Source: Gymnorhina tibicen (Eukaryota > Chordata > Aves > Passeriformes > Artamidae). Taken from it: DNA of 64,000 nucleotides. The position numbers were made by a program, and so were the translations under genes. Position 1 is the first letter of the stretch. Each line of letters opens with the position of its first letter. Below the pieces are notes generated by a model that was not told the DNA's origin, made no database searches, and was given only the letters and a program-made list of their open reading frames with translations. This document shows positions 35,214-47,110 of the stretch, one piece after another. The stretch lies in assembly GCA_013399875.1 (NCBI GenBank), contig VXAZ01000289.1:2050679-2114678 (forward strand). Direction: 5' to 3'.

Positions 35214-38200
35214 AATAATGAGAAATGAGAAAAAGTTCTAGAGGTGCTTTAGCATTGTAGTATCTGGTTTTACAACCCATCTGGGAATACGTGATTAACT
35301 TTTGGGTTTAAACAGCTTGAAAATACTTTAGTATTTCCCCAGTCTTTCATTTGTTTCTCCTCCTCTCCCTTCCCAAAATACTGAATACTTCAAAGAGTGA
35401 TCTGTTTAAAAATGATAGCATATTTACCTGCTTTAAAAGGCCTGTGTCACTTCTTAACAATGAGGGAGAAGCTGATGTATGATAAAATTTTTAGTTTCAG
35501 CATTCTTTTTATTCACATAGGGAAAAGAAAGGAAGAAATGTTATCTTCTTTGTTTCCAGGAAACATTAAAAATTCCTTACCCTATCCTGCAGTGCATTTT
35601 GTTTTGTTTTATTTTGTTAATAGTCGGTATTCTGATTGCTTCTTGGTAAAGAATAAAAGAGGATTCTTTAGTCATGGGAATGCAGAGATGTTTATTTCCA
35701 CTTTGGGAGTATAACATAGTATAAAAAAAATCATCTGTTTTCAGAGTTAGTTGCTGAAGCACCTGGTATCCCACGCTCCACCCAAGATTATAAAAATATT
35801 TGAAACTGCAGGAAGGCAATACAGCTGTGCAAGCTTATATGGGATCTTGTTGATTTAATTAAGTTCAGAAAAAGCAGCGAAACCAATAAATGCATAGTTG
35901 CTTGAAAGAGAGAGGTGCTATTTGACAAAATAAATTTTCCCCCCTTAATTATCTGGGGTTTAGTTAAACAGTAGTCTCCCATCATTTCTCTGGTGCAATC
36001 AAATTCTGTTCTTGTTGAAATCATGCATCAGATGATTATTTTTTAAGGGTGAAAATGACACAGTGAGGAGAAATTCAGATCCAGCTCTTGCTGTTGATGT
36101 TTGTGGCAGTACAACCTGGTTAAAAAGAAGAAAAAAAACCAAAACAAGCCAAGTTAAATTCTCTGCCTTTGTGTGGGATCCTCCTTGGCAAAAAAAATAG
36201 TCTCTTGTATGAAGAAGACCTTCATGTCTTGATTTGTGAGGCAGTTACAGGAGAGAGCTTTGCCTGGAGGATGCCATACATATGGGACAAAGAGCAGCGA
36301 ATATTCCAGAGGATGGAATTCAATTCCCGGAAGGGTGGATGCATCACCTCCTGTTGGTCCAGCTCAGGGAAAACTCCAGCAGTCATCCTGGAAACAGGAA
36401 AAGTGACACCACATTACATGAGGGAGGTGCTAGAGTGATGTTTAACATTCAGGATTAAACAAGGATACAGAAAATGGTATAGTGTAAAAATGGGTCTACC
36501 TCTGCTAGATAGTATTAAAATCCAAAAGAAAAGCTGTTTCTTGCAACTCAATTTTTTCCACAAAACCTTAGCGTACGGAAGAAATTGGGAATTTTTCACC
36601 TTTCTCCAAACTCGAGAATCCCAAACTTTCAGGAGAATAGACACTAATCTATATAGGAAGCCGTTTGTAATTTCCTTCATAATTTCCTAACATATGTGGC
36701 AAGTTTCCAAGACTTAAGTATAGCACCCATAAATCACTATGTGATTAGTTAGCAGAGCATGAATTGCTATAGGGGTGGTAAGTCACTCCTAAAGGCACGG
36801 CATGTGGAACAAAGGTCATCACTTCACTCACTGGTCTTCAGTTTCTGGCTGGAAAATCAGTGGATCATTTGCTTACATAAAGCACTGATAGATGGGAGAT
36901 TGTTTTCAGGTATTTGCTCTGCATCCTGTTGGAAGTGTTCCTGGCTAAACTCACTGGCAGTGCTCTCATGTGGTAATTCTGTGTTTGCATATTGTCGGGG
37001 GAGGACTCTGAAACTTGAGAAATCTTCCAAGTGAGGTTTTAATATAAAAGCAGAATGACAGAATTTTTGGAAACAGAAAATAAAAATGACTGAAAAAAAT
37101 GGCAGTGCTTAGCATATGCAAACTGAGTGGAAAGATGGAGTATCATTACATATTTTTGCTTACTAGAGATGCAGTTATACTGGAGATGTGCTGAATCAAA
37201 TCTCATTTGACTTGGGTAATCAATGAAGCTGGTGCTTCAGAGCGATCATTCTAACTCCTGTGCTGGAAAGCACACAATGTGGGTGAATATAAAGCACTCT
37301 GCAGACTTAGGCATGGTAAATGGTATTGTTGACAATGACACTGACACTTTTTCTAAAAGCTGTGTAATATCACTCCAACTCTTTACATGCCTCTTCTCTC
37401 TCTGTCTACAGTGATATGAAACAAAAAGAAAGCTAAAGTGATTTGTAACTATTTCATGTTCTAGTACAAAAAGCACCTCTGCTAAAGGTGGTTTTCTGAG
37501 CTTGTTTGACTATCAAAAGCTGTTGTAAAGTTTGGTGTAATCACTGCCTGTGATTCAGAAGCACCTCATCATAGAACCTGTGCCTGAAAACACGAGTGGG
37601 CAAATTCATATGTGAAGCTGTACTTTTCAGGACTGGGTCTGCACACTTTCCTAAGTAACCATAAATGTGTCTGAATGGACTGGGACAGCATTTTCTTAGG
37701 GAATCAGGCTGATGAGCAGTTTATAAAGTGACATACGGATGACTCTAGCTGGGAGGGGGAACCTCACCCACAGAACTCAGCACGATGCAGCTCTGCACCT
37801 ACTTAGCCCTTCAAGAGCACCACCATAATAGAAGTCACTGCATGCAATCCCACGCCATTGAAATGCATGCTGTAGATTTATGAAGCATTTTATTTCTCCA
37901 GGGCTTTCTGTAACACTCATTACTCAAGAATCTGGGTTTTTCAGAGTTAGTAACTGTGTTTTTGTAACCACTTGGCTAGATGAACCAGCTTTGTAAATGC
38001 GAAACAGCAACAGAGATTGAGATGGAAGTGTCTGTGATTCTGAGCAGCTGGTCAGACATGGATAGTACCAATCTCTCTTTGCATCAGTGAGTTAAGCATT
38101 TTCTTCTGCTCTACTTAGACCCAGCAATGAAAACATATAGAAATCTGACTCTCAGGTGACGTTCCTGGACCAACCCTAGAGCAGATCAATAGTGCAGTTT

Positions 38201-41200
38201 TATGCCTCACCGTGAAGTCTTCAGATTCTGTAGCTGCAAAGGTAAACATGCACAAACTGTACTTTTGAAGGGTTTGTAACTTGACTGAATTTGGTCAGAT
38301 TTTCACTGGGTAGGAAAAACAATTACTGACAGACAAGCTGCACTGTTACTACCATCCATGACGTGTACTCTAAACTTCCAGATTTTGAAGAAAATGTTGC
38401 CAGAACTTACCAGAACTGAGTATTATTTGTTTCTCATCTTGGGCCAGTAAAGGCTGGGAAGGATAAATCCTAAAGCGTGTAAATTTGAACCTCAAATGGT
38501 GATGGCTTGAGAAAGCCATAAAGTGAAATGCAGGCTGCAGAACGTGAAGCTTAGGCTGGTAGCAGTCTGGGCTTCCACGCTGCTGACATAGTTTTGTTAC
38601 ACACTTCTACTACGTTATTTTCTTGTATTTGCTGTACTTTGCTACTCTTAGATGCTTTTATGCCAGGAATGTATTTACCTATATATAATTTTCCATGAAA
38701 AAGTGATCTATCTGCATATACATGCAATGCAGACAGATGGAATACAATCTAGTTTATGTAGCATCAACAAATCCATGCTCTTCTTTTTTGCCTTTACATT
38801 TAACTTAAATTATATTTTGAATGCCACCATCTGCACAGTAGTATGCCTCAGCAAGTCCTGCTGTTCCTAAAACCTATTAATTGAAAAACTCTGCCTGCTC
38901 TGAAACAAAACCATTCTACCTACCCCTTTTCTCAAGCATCAAGGGAAAAAAGAGAAACTGATAGGTGGCATGAGGTATTTTGGTGCTATTTTAGATAAAC
39001 GTAGTTGTGAAATCTAAAGATGTAACTTCTTTATATCCAACCTCTTAATTAATAAAATTGCTTAAATATAAGTTAATCACCCATGTAAATGTTTTCTGAA
39101 TAGGTTTCAGGATGGGCTTACGAGCATGTCTGGGGAGCAGTCCTTCCCCAGTGTTGCCGAGTTCCAGCTCAGACTCACAGTGGGACCTTTGCTGTGGAGA
39201 CGTGTGAGCTGGGGGCAGCTCTACAGAGCTTGTATTCTGTTCAGTTCAAAGGAGATGGATTTAATTACAAGTGGTATAATTTGAAAAGATTTTGTAGTTC
39301 AGAAAAGCTCTTAAAAATCCTTGCTGGCAAACTAAATAAATGATCCTTTGTTGCATCTCTTCATCTTTGTATGGCTGCAGGCTGTTTAACAAGGACCTCT
39401 GCTGTTCGTTTAATTTATTACACCCCCTTACACTTCACATTCTTCCAACTTTTTTTAATGAGTTCTCGTTTTGTTGGTCTTTCACAACATTTTTTCATGT
39501 CTCTTGTGTGCTTACATGCACCAAATCTATGTCACATAAAAAAAATTGCAAATCCTCCAATACCAGCTGCTGTAGTTAATAAACTTGTAACTTTACCCTT
39601 GTTGAACTATGTCAAATCCCTGTAACATCTGGCATGTTTTAATTTCTATACTATTGAGTGTTGAGTTTTTATTTAAAACTCCCAGATATGGACCTGTCAA
39701 GAACTCTTTGCACTGTAGCTTCTCTAAGCCCCTTAAATTTCTTCTGTAAGTGTGACGAATTTAAACTGACAACTACCAAATATTTATGGATTTTTTATTT
39801 GTTTTATTTGCTATATGTATTTTTTAAAAATTATTTTCTCTTTTATTTTCTCTTTTGTTTTCTGGTGAGTAAGCCAACCAAGCAAATAATGGAATACCAT
39901 TTCTTACTGCTGAGCTGATCTTTCTGTCTGTATTACTGAATCTGTACCTACAAATTCTCCTTGAAAGAAGAGATGGGCTGCTTTGGACAAGGGGAAAATG
40001 CAAGTGATGATGGTTAAGTTAGAAAAACAGTTTTGTCTCTCTTTCTCTGTCATGTGAGATTTTTGTAGTATGACTATTCTTAATATTTTTATTAACTCTC
40101 ATTTGGTGCCCTTTTCTACTTAGTGGCGCTCTCCTTATTACAAGTGGCTTTTAGTAGCTCTTTCCCAGGTCAGAATTAATCCTCCAGAGTTTTTTTGCTT
40201 GTGTCCCATTTAGTCTCAAACTCCTGCCTTCCTACCTACTCTCTCACACTTACATCTGCTTCCCTGTTTTTAAATACAAATCTTGTGGAGGAAGGTTTAC
40301 TGGAGTATGTCAAAGGGTTAATACATTGCTCTCTCTCACTGCAATTTAATGAATCTCCCGTGTCTTTGATATTAGCTCATCTGAGACTACCCCAAATGAT
40401 ATATGATCTGTTCAGGCACTTTCAGGCAAACCATATCATTAGCAATGCTTCCACAGCATCCTCTCAGCTGTGTGAAAAAGCAATTTGAAAGACAGGTTAA
40501 AGCATTTTATTGGTTTCACTGAAGGGATGAATGAGGGGAGAGACAAAACAGAACCATGCTCAGCTGGGGCCTCACTGTCACCACCTCTTCTCCTTGGTTC
40601 AAGGTTATGGGGCTGCACACCAGCTCACATAAAAGGTCTGACATGTTTCCTTCTCTTTTGACTAGATAGATATAACAGTATTAATATGAAAATAAATCAC
40701 CTTACACGGGGGACTTGGTGGAAACCCTTTGCTAGAAACAGGTATGACTCTTAACAGCTTTATAAAGAGATAAAGCAATGGGTCCAACAACATGCTGGCA
40801 AGAGCCATTAGAGAAGTCTGTGCAGACTGGAAGACCTGCTGAAAATAAGACATCGTGTGGCTGTGTGGAAGACCCAGACACAGACTGCAGCCTGATGTCT
40901 ATCTGGAAGCTGGAGAGGTCCTCAGCTTCTTGGGAACATCCCTTCTGGGCAGAGTGAGGGAAGGTTTTCATCATGTGTGTGATTTATCCTTTGCAGAGTA
41001 ACTCGCACCAAAGCATAGCTTTACTGCAGGGAGAGAAGCACAGCTGCGGTGACCTCTGTTTTGGGGTTGCTGGGCAGAGGGCTGTGTGTTGTGGTGAATG
41101 TACAGTCCGCATGGAACTCTGGGAGACCCCGAGACTTACAGGTTGTGTGACGTAAGCACATCAACCCGTTCATGGGAGAGACTGCACAGCACCATGCAGA

Positions 41201-42280
41201 AAACTCATGGCTGCTGCGGACAGGCCATAAACAACCGATATTTCTGCCCAGTCTAAGCTGTACATGCCTGGAGCTGCAAGCTGTGATGAAATCCCAGGTG
41301 TACCATCCTCTCTGACCTTGCTGAGGAAATTCAGACATGGGGTGATCTCTACGGAGGTGAGGTGTGTGCATCTCCCACTCTAGTTCAGAGCAAAGGCTCT
41401 GCATTGCTGTGTAAGCTGGATCAGGTTATGTCCTCCTCCTTAAACTCTGAAGGGAGGACGGAGTGGTCTACAAATAGAGTTGCTTACTAAAATACCTATA
41501 AACAGGTACCAAACATTAACAGCATGCTTCATTTATTTTCTGTGGTGTGATGAAATACTGTCTTTTTCTTGAATGTCATGTCTATTGTCAGAGGTACCAG
41601 GATGCTTTGGGAATGGCAGTGGGCCTGGAGCAGGTAATTTATGAAGCCAATCTCTCACTGCTGACCTACAGACATGTTCCAGCTGTGTGAAGGACCAAGA
41701 AATAAGATTGTTATGACAAAGATGGAAAGGGAATAAAACCACTCACAGTTTCTAATTGTATTTAAGAATCCCTTTCTCCATGCTGAAGTGCTATCACTCC
41801 AGGGTAAATGATCATATACCTAATAGAGATAACCAGTAACAACATGGCAGAACAATTGCCCTTCCACATAGAAAATTTTGAGTTGGTTCTCTGACTGTTT
41901 TACATCAGTCATAAAACTAACATTACATAATTCCTAAAGCAAATACCATAATTTCACTCTAAAGCATTTAAAATTAAGTTATTAACACTAATTAAAACTG
42001 TGGAAATCACTAATATGGTTCAGAGTTTGCTACTCTCTTTTTCCATGTTTTATTTCTTGTCTGCATGCAGTGAAGTCTGAACTGGGAATAAAACATGGAC
42101 CTCCCAAACCTACAAACTCCATCCATTGTGTTTGGTGTCTTTATGGCTCTCAGATCATGCATTTCTCTTAGGCACAATGAAGACTGGTGATGAGCTTTGA
42201 CACCTTGTACATTCAGTTTATCAGTCTAAAGCCAACTAAGGCTGACAATGGCTGAGCAGTCTGTATGTGACTTGAAGAGA
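35214..42280. other. No gene recognised
   Basis: Seven kilobases of unique, AT-rich DNA without a recognisable exon, RNA gene or repeat. The frame at 41021-41404 (minus, 127 codons) lies in a slightly GC-richer patch and shows no domain. Short AT-rich stretches (39780-39860) give hydrophobic frames that are composition artefacts. Confidence 0.6.
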
Positions 42281-42281
42281 G

Positions 42282-42830
42282 CATCCCATTCCACTGAACA
42301 TTTTTCACTCCAGTTTAGAATTCTCTTGGGGTTTTTTTGATTGCATTTCATTTCATCATAATTCCTCTCCTTTGTGTTTGTTTCACTTAGTACCAAGATG
42401 TCGAGATTTCAGTGAGTATTATTTCAGCCTGTTTCTGTCCTTTTCACTGCAACTCATGCCATCCCATTGCAATTAATTGTATTCACTCAATTTCAAAATT
42501 CTCTTTATTTTTTCCAATTGCATTTCTTTTCTTTATATGTCATGTCCAGTTGGTTCATTTCACTTAGTCCCCTAATTTAGAGATTTCATTTTGTTTCATG
42601 ATTTCATGACAGGAAATGAAATCTCGTGGTTTCAATGAGTAGCTTTCAGCAAGTTTCAGTCCATTTCAGTGCACCTCATGTCATCCCATTATATTTAATG
42701 GTATTCACCCCATTTCTGAATTTTCTTCTTTTTTTCAATTGCATTTAACTTCATCATATGTCCTGTCCAGTCTTTTCATTTCTCTTCATTCTCCGATTTT
42801 GAGATTTCATTTCCTTTCATGAAATGAAAA
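42282..42830. repeat. TTTCA-rich tandem array with internal hairpin
   Basis: Successive units align through anchors TTCACTC or TTCACCC, AATTCTCTT or AATTTTCTT, a T-run, AATTGCATTT, GTCCAGT, TTCATTTC, GAGATTTCA, CAGT, CATCCCATT. The AATTGCATTT-type anchors lie at 42339, 42516 and 42737, giving periods of 177 and 221 bp. The longer unit carries an extra palindrome, GAGATTTCATTT (42580-42591) with AAATGAAATCTC (42614-42625), perfect over 12 bp. The last partial unit has a smaller hairpin (42805-42813 with 42821-42829). I do not recognise the family. Satellite remnant or a repeat of palindromic origin are both possible. Confidence 0.8.
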
Positions 42831-43642
42831 TGCATGTATGTGACTGTGCAGGCGCAACTACATTTGCCACATACTTTGATGGTTCTTCTGTTGTCTGCTA
42901 GGGTAAGGAGACAGAGTGAGAGGAGCATTGTCCTTTCCATGTTTGTCCTGTGGACATTGCATAAACATTGACACCCTTGATTCTGTCAAGGTTCCTCACA
43001 GACTTCCTGTTTGACATTACTATCTGCTGCTTTTAAAGGCTGCAGCACAAGCATGGTGCGGGTTGCAGGTGGGCACTGGCGTGGGCACCCTGGCATGGTG
43101 CACAGTCCTGCATCACTGGTGGCACTGGGCTCGGAAGAATGCCCTCTCTTTTGGCAGGTGCATGTTTCATGTTCAGCCCCTCTGTGCAGACAGGGAGTGC
43201 GCTGTTAGTGGGAGGGTTGTTCCTTCTGTTGTCTGTTTATAGGAGATTCTTGTACAGCCAAATGGCACAGCAGCTTTTTTGGCCTTTTGTTAGAGTATGC
43301 CAACTATTACCATGCCATTATAACTTACAAATCAGGAACATCATTTTAAGTCCACTGATTTGTTCATATTATGGTTTTATCTTCTGGCGTGTGTTCATGT
43401 ACACATAAGCACCGGTGGAAATAAAATGTGTGTCTGACTCCGTGCAATTATCTGCTTCACCCAACCTCCAGCAGTACAAGTCTATTACAAATTAAATACA
43501 GCATCATCTGAGTCATCTGGATGACAGTGTTGGTTATACCTGTAACCTTTCATGAAGCTTGTATGACCCTCTTTGGCTTTGGGACATATGAGACTATTTG
43601 GTGTAACATTTGAGAAATATGTGAAACCTGTTTCGAGACACG
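42831..43642. other. No gene recognised
   Basis: Unique sequence between the tandem array and the LTR, slightly GC-richer around 43050-43150. No frame or repeat is recognised. Confidence 0.6.
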
Positions 43643-44123
43643 TGTTGGTTTGAAAACAAACCAGTGGGAGATCACAAGTCAGGATTTAAATTAATGGGAA
43701 AATAAAATTAGAAACAAATGAAATAATATAAGGAAAAGCACTGACAAAGTCAGATACAACCTGACACCCTGTTAGAGTGGTGGTAGCAGTCCAGATGAAG
43801 TAGCTCAGTTGGAGTGATGATCCTATGGAAGGTCTCCAGCTGAAGGTCCAGTGGTAGCTTTATCCACTGGTAATCCAGTAGACAGGGCTAAGTTAGGCAG
43901 TTCTGAGGACAGGTTATATCCAGGTGGGAATGCTTGGCTCCTCCCTCCTGGGTGGAGCATCTCACAGTAGGATGAGATAAGTCCATGAGTCATGTAGGGG
44001 TTTCTTGATGGCCCATTGTCTGTTATCAGGGGTGGGTCATTAGCAGGCGATAACAGCTAATGGCCCACAGCTGGTGGTAATAGAATACTTAAATACGTCT
44101 ATATTGTAACCTAGGACAAGACA
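43643..44123 (-). mobile_element. Solo LTR of an ERVL-like endogenous retrovirus (antisense)
   Basis: Read on the minus strand the segment begins TGTCTTGTCCTAGGTTACA and ends GGTTTGTTTTCAAACCAACA, so it has TG...CA termini over about 480 bp. Internally it has a TATA-like GGATATAACC, a CAGGGTGTCAGGTTG and CTGACTTTGTCAGTG stretch near the expected R/U5, and repeated GGCCCATTA-type strings in U3. I recognise this pattern from songbird ERVL-type LTRs. No internal retroviral sequence and no second LTR are present, so it is a solo LTR formed by recombination. No clear target-site duplication is visible, so one end may be misplaced. It encodes nothing. Confidence 0.7.
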
Positions 44124-44384
44124 TTACTTACAAAAAAAAAGGATTCTTTGGCTTATGTCTTGGTAAGTCCATCGTGTTTAATTCTCTAACCTCCAAGTAA
44201 ATGTTACCTTGAGAGCTTGCTAAATTAATTAGGCTTTTGTTTGCATATATCAGTGAGGTTTCTATTTAGTTTATTTGGAGATTCTGTCACAAGAAATAAA
44301 AAATTACACGGTGAATACATTTTCCCTGTACTTGTTACTGAGCCTCGGCAAACTTTCATGTTTTTTCAAATTGTGTCAGTTCCA
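44124..44384. other. No gene recognised
   Basis: Short unique AT-rich stretch between the solo LTR and the antisense CR1. Confidence 0.6.
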
Positions 44385-45370
44385 GAGGGTAGCCAGCCTT
44401 GATTTGAAGACAAGAAAGAATGGAAAGTCTTTCCTAAACCTATTTTTTATCTAATTTCCAGTTATTAACTCTTGCTATTCCTTCCCTTATATTGGTCCAT
44501 AGGTCCATTCAATACGCTATTTGTCATCATGAAGATGAACGTGCCTGCTGTGACTAAGTCAGCTTAGTCTTCTGGGGCAATTTTGTGAGCTCCATAAATT
44601 TAACATCTTAGGTTTCCTACAAGAAATAATTTTTAATAATTCTTAAATTATTCTTTTAAATTTTCATTTTTAGCCCTCTCCTTTCTTATCGATTCTCTGT
44701 AAAATATGGGTACCAGCATTACGTGCAGTATTTCTGCACGTGCCATATGCAAATATGAAATCACTTACTACATTATTCACTGCTCTCTTTACAAAAAGGG
44801 ATCACAAGAATCAGATCCATTCCTTTTGCCAGTTTCATACTGAGAACTCATGTTCTGTTATTTTTCACAGTTTGGTCTTGAAAAAAAATTTTTATCAGCT
44901 TGATGATCATCTCCCTTTTGCCTCAAAAATCTTGTTTATATTTTCCAGTATTTATCCTTGCATGACACTTAGATCAGTCATTCTACAATACCCTTTTTTG
45001 TGTCCTTTCTCCATTCTCAAATGTGGGTACTATGATGGGCTTTTGCGTTGTTCTGGTACTTCTCTTTTTCACCGTGAATTTTGAAAGGTGTAAAGATTAG
45101 TTCATTCTGGTGCCTGAGTTTGCTGGAGATGGTGGAAGTGGGACTAAGTGTTTGTGCACCATAGGTAAGTAATCTCTGCCTCGTCTTTGTTCTAGCCTGA
45201 ACTGTTACCACTTTATCACTGATGTTAATTGTGTCAGCCACCTGAGCCCAGTTTACTTTCTGTGTTTAATGAAGACAAAAGCAGAAAGATTGAAGAAAAA
45301 AAAAAGGTACTAAATGAATTGCACTTGCAAAAGCCATCTGCTACCAGCTTTCCTTCATTTCGTGAAGGAC
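44385..45370 (-). mobile_element. Ancient CR1/L3-type LINE fragment (antisense)
   Basis: The plus strand shows, in the right order, several antisense CR1 landmarks. These are AGCCTTGATTTGAAGAC (44394-44410), a TTCCAGTTATTAACTCTTG stretch, AAAATATGGGTACCAGCAT (about 44702), a GAGAACTCATGTTC block (44841-44854), AATGTGGGTACTATGATGGG (about 45020) and TGAATTTTGAAAGG (45075-45088), then a TTAATGAAGACAAAAGCAGA block (about 45267). This runs from the 3' part of ORF2 back into the reverse-transcriptase region, about 1 kb. It is heavily diverged, with many indels and an A-rich tract near 45295. It is far older than the CR1 copies at 53.3 and 56.5 kb. Non-functional. Boundaries are approximate. Confidence 0.75.
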
Positions 45371-46725
45371 CAGGTCATTCAGTTTGTTCTGATTTATCAT
45401 ATGTAATCCACTGTAACCCTCCCCTTCTCTGCCTCAAATATTTTCCAAATGTGTAATTTTTACACTATTGTTTGCTCTGTGTTGGGCTATGTTTTCCTCA
45501 TTGTGAGGAGCCTCTCATATAATTCTCATTCCTGGGTGAAATTCCTGTCTTTTCTTTTATCAGTGTAGAGATTTTTTCAGTGAATTATGGTTTATGCACA
45601 TTTTTCTCAGGTGAACTGCCCACAACAGTGCTTTAGGAGTGCAGTCAAATGTCACTCGTGGTGCAAAATGGTCTCTCACATGATTTTAATCTGATATTAA
45701 ATATCTCTTCTTTATTTGCCTCTGATGAAATGCCCTCAAACTTCTACAATCAAATTACTTCCTCGCTAATGGGAATTCCTAATGACCTTTTATAAATGTC
45801 TTGATACACCAGTCTCTCAATTTTCCGGAAAATCTTACACAAATTCACAAACGTGATTGTTGCCCTTCAGAGAGATCTCAGAGCCTTAATAAAATTTGTT
45901 AGAAAGTGACCTCTTAGAGTCAGCTCTGCTGACCCAGTGCATATCTCAGTGCTGCAGCTATCAGCAAATCTGGACAATCAGTGTCAGTGTTAGCCTATTG
46001 TGCAAGTGGCTGGCTGGCTGTGAGACACCTGGTAGATAACTAGCTGTGTGAAAAATCCCACGAAGACACAGAGTTGTTAATCAAAATCCCTACTGCAAAA
46101 GAGTCATTAGAGCTTTACTTGACTTGTGTCAGTACTGTGTCAACAGGAGCGCTCGGTGGAAATAATGCTGCACAGGGCCTGCTGTGTGATATGGGTATGT
46201 CTGCAGAGACTGCTCACACTCTGGAAGTGCCCTGCAGATTGGGCCCCGGGAAACGGAAGAGGGGTCACCAACACTGAAAACTGTTCTGGGGCTCACGTAC
46301 AAAACACAGCAGTACCAGTGAGAGCCAAGCATGTATCCTCCATGAAAAAAACTTAAGGGAAGGTGTTGAGTAGGGAATGTTTTGGGAAGGCAGTTTCAGT
46401 ATCTTGGTGGTTATGCAGTACCTAACTGTAGCTATGAATTCTTGGATATGGACAACTAAAACATCATTAGGATTTTAACCTGCCTTGTGCATCCTGCCTA
46501 AGGTCTGGAGAAATAATGTGCACAGTTTGCACAGAGCACAGGTATATAAATCTCCAAACAAGGCAAACGCTCTTGTATTGCTACCAGTTCCTAAATATCT
46601 ATTAAAAAGCTTGTTCTGTTCTTTCTCACACAGCTCAGAATGCCTTTAGCAAGGGTTTAGTCCCCTTGAAAAGTGTATACAGGGACTTAGCCTTTTTTCC
46701 TCAGGAAAAAAAGAAAGATAAATAA
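45371..46725. other. No gene recognised
   Basis: Unique sequence, possibly with further unrecognised remnants of the neighbouring old LINE at its left edge. No frame is recognisable. Confidence 0.6.
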
Positions 46726-46729
46726 ATTA

Positions 46730-47110
46730 ATAAAAATAAATTTTACAGTATTTTGTTGATCCATTAGCTTCAGCAGGGTGCCAGATCGAACATCTACATG
46801 GAAACAGCCTTCCACGGCTCTGACCTGCATTGCAAATTGTCTGTAATTTAATAGTGAGTGAAGCTTAGGAGGAGCAATTGCTTCAAATGTTTGCTGCCAT
46901 TAGCTTAAGGGAGAGGAAATGAGAGGAATCCAGAAGTTTTCATTTCCAAGCGAAGCATGTCAGACAGCACAGCACAAGACCTTTTTAAATTGCAATATGG
47001 CATCATATTAAACAGAACCCATCTGTGTTTCCTTTGGCTTTCCATCGGTTTACATTTTTTCTTAGATGTAGTAGTAGCAAATGTCAGAGCTTTTTCACCA
47101 TTTCCCATAA
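46730..47110. promoter_or_regulatory. Candidate conserved noncoding element (unverified)
   Basis: The block has frequent ordered homeodomain-like cores (ATCCATTAGCTTC, GTAATTTAATAGTG, GCCATTAGCTTAAGG, ATCATATTAAACAG, AAAATTAATATG), a few CpGs (ATCGAAC, CACGGC, ATCGG) and no repeat or coding frame. This texture is typical of developmental enhancers conserved across amniotes. The call rests on texture only. Confidence 0.3.

Noticed and set aside
39658..39918. Hydrophobic 86-codon frame near 39.8 kb
   Set aside because: Produced by T-rich DNA giving Phe, Leu and Tyr; no signal for a real membrane protein.
41021..41404. 127-codon minus-strand frame with several Cys and Trp
   Set aside because: No pattern of conserved spacing or family resemblance; likely chance in a GC-richer stretch.
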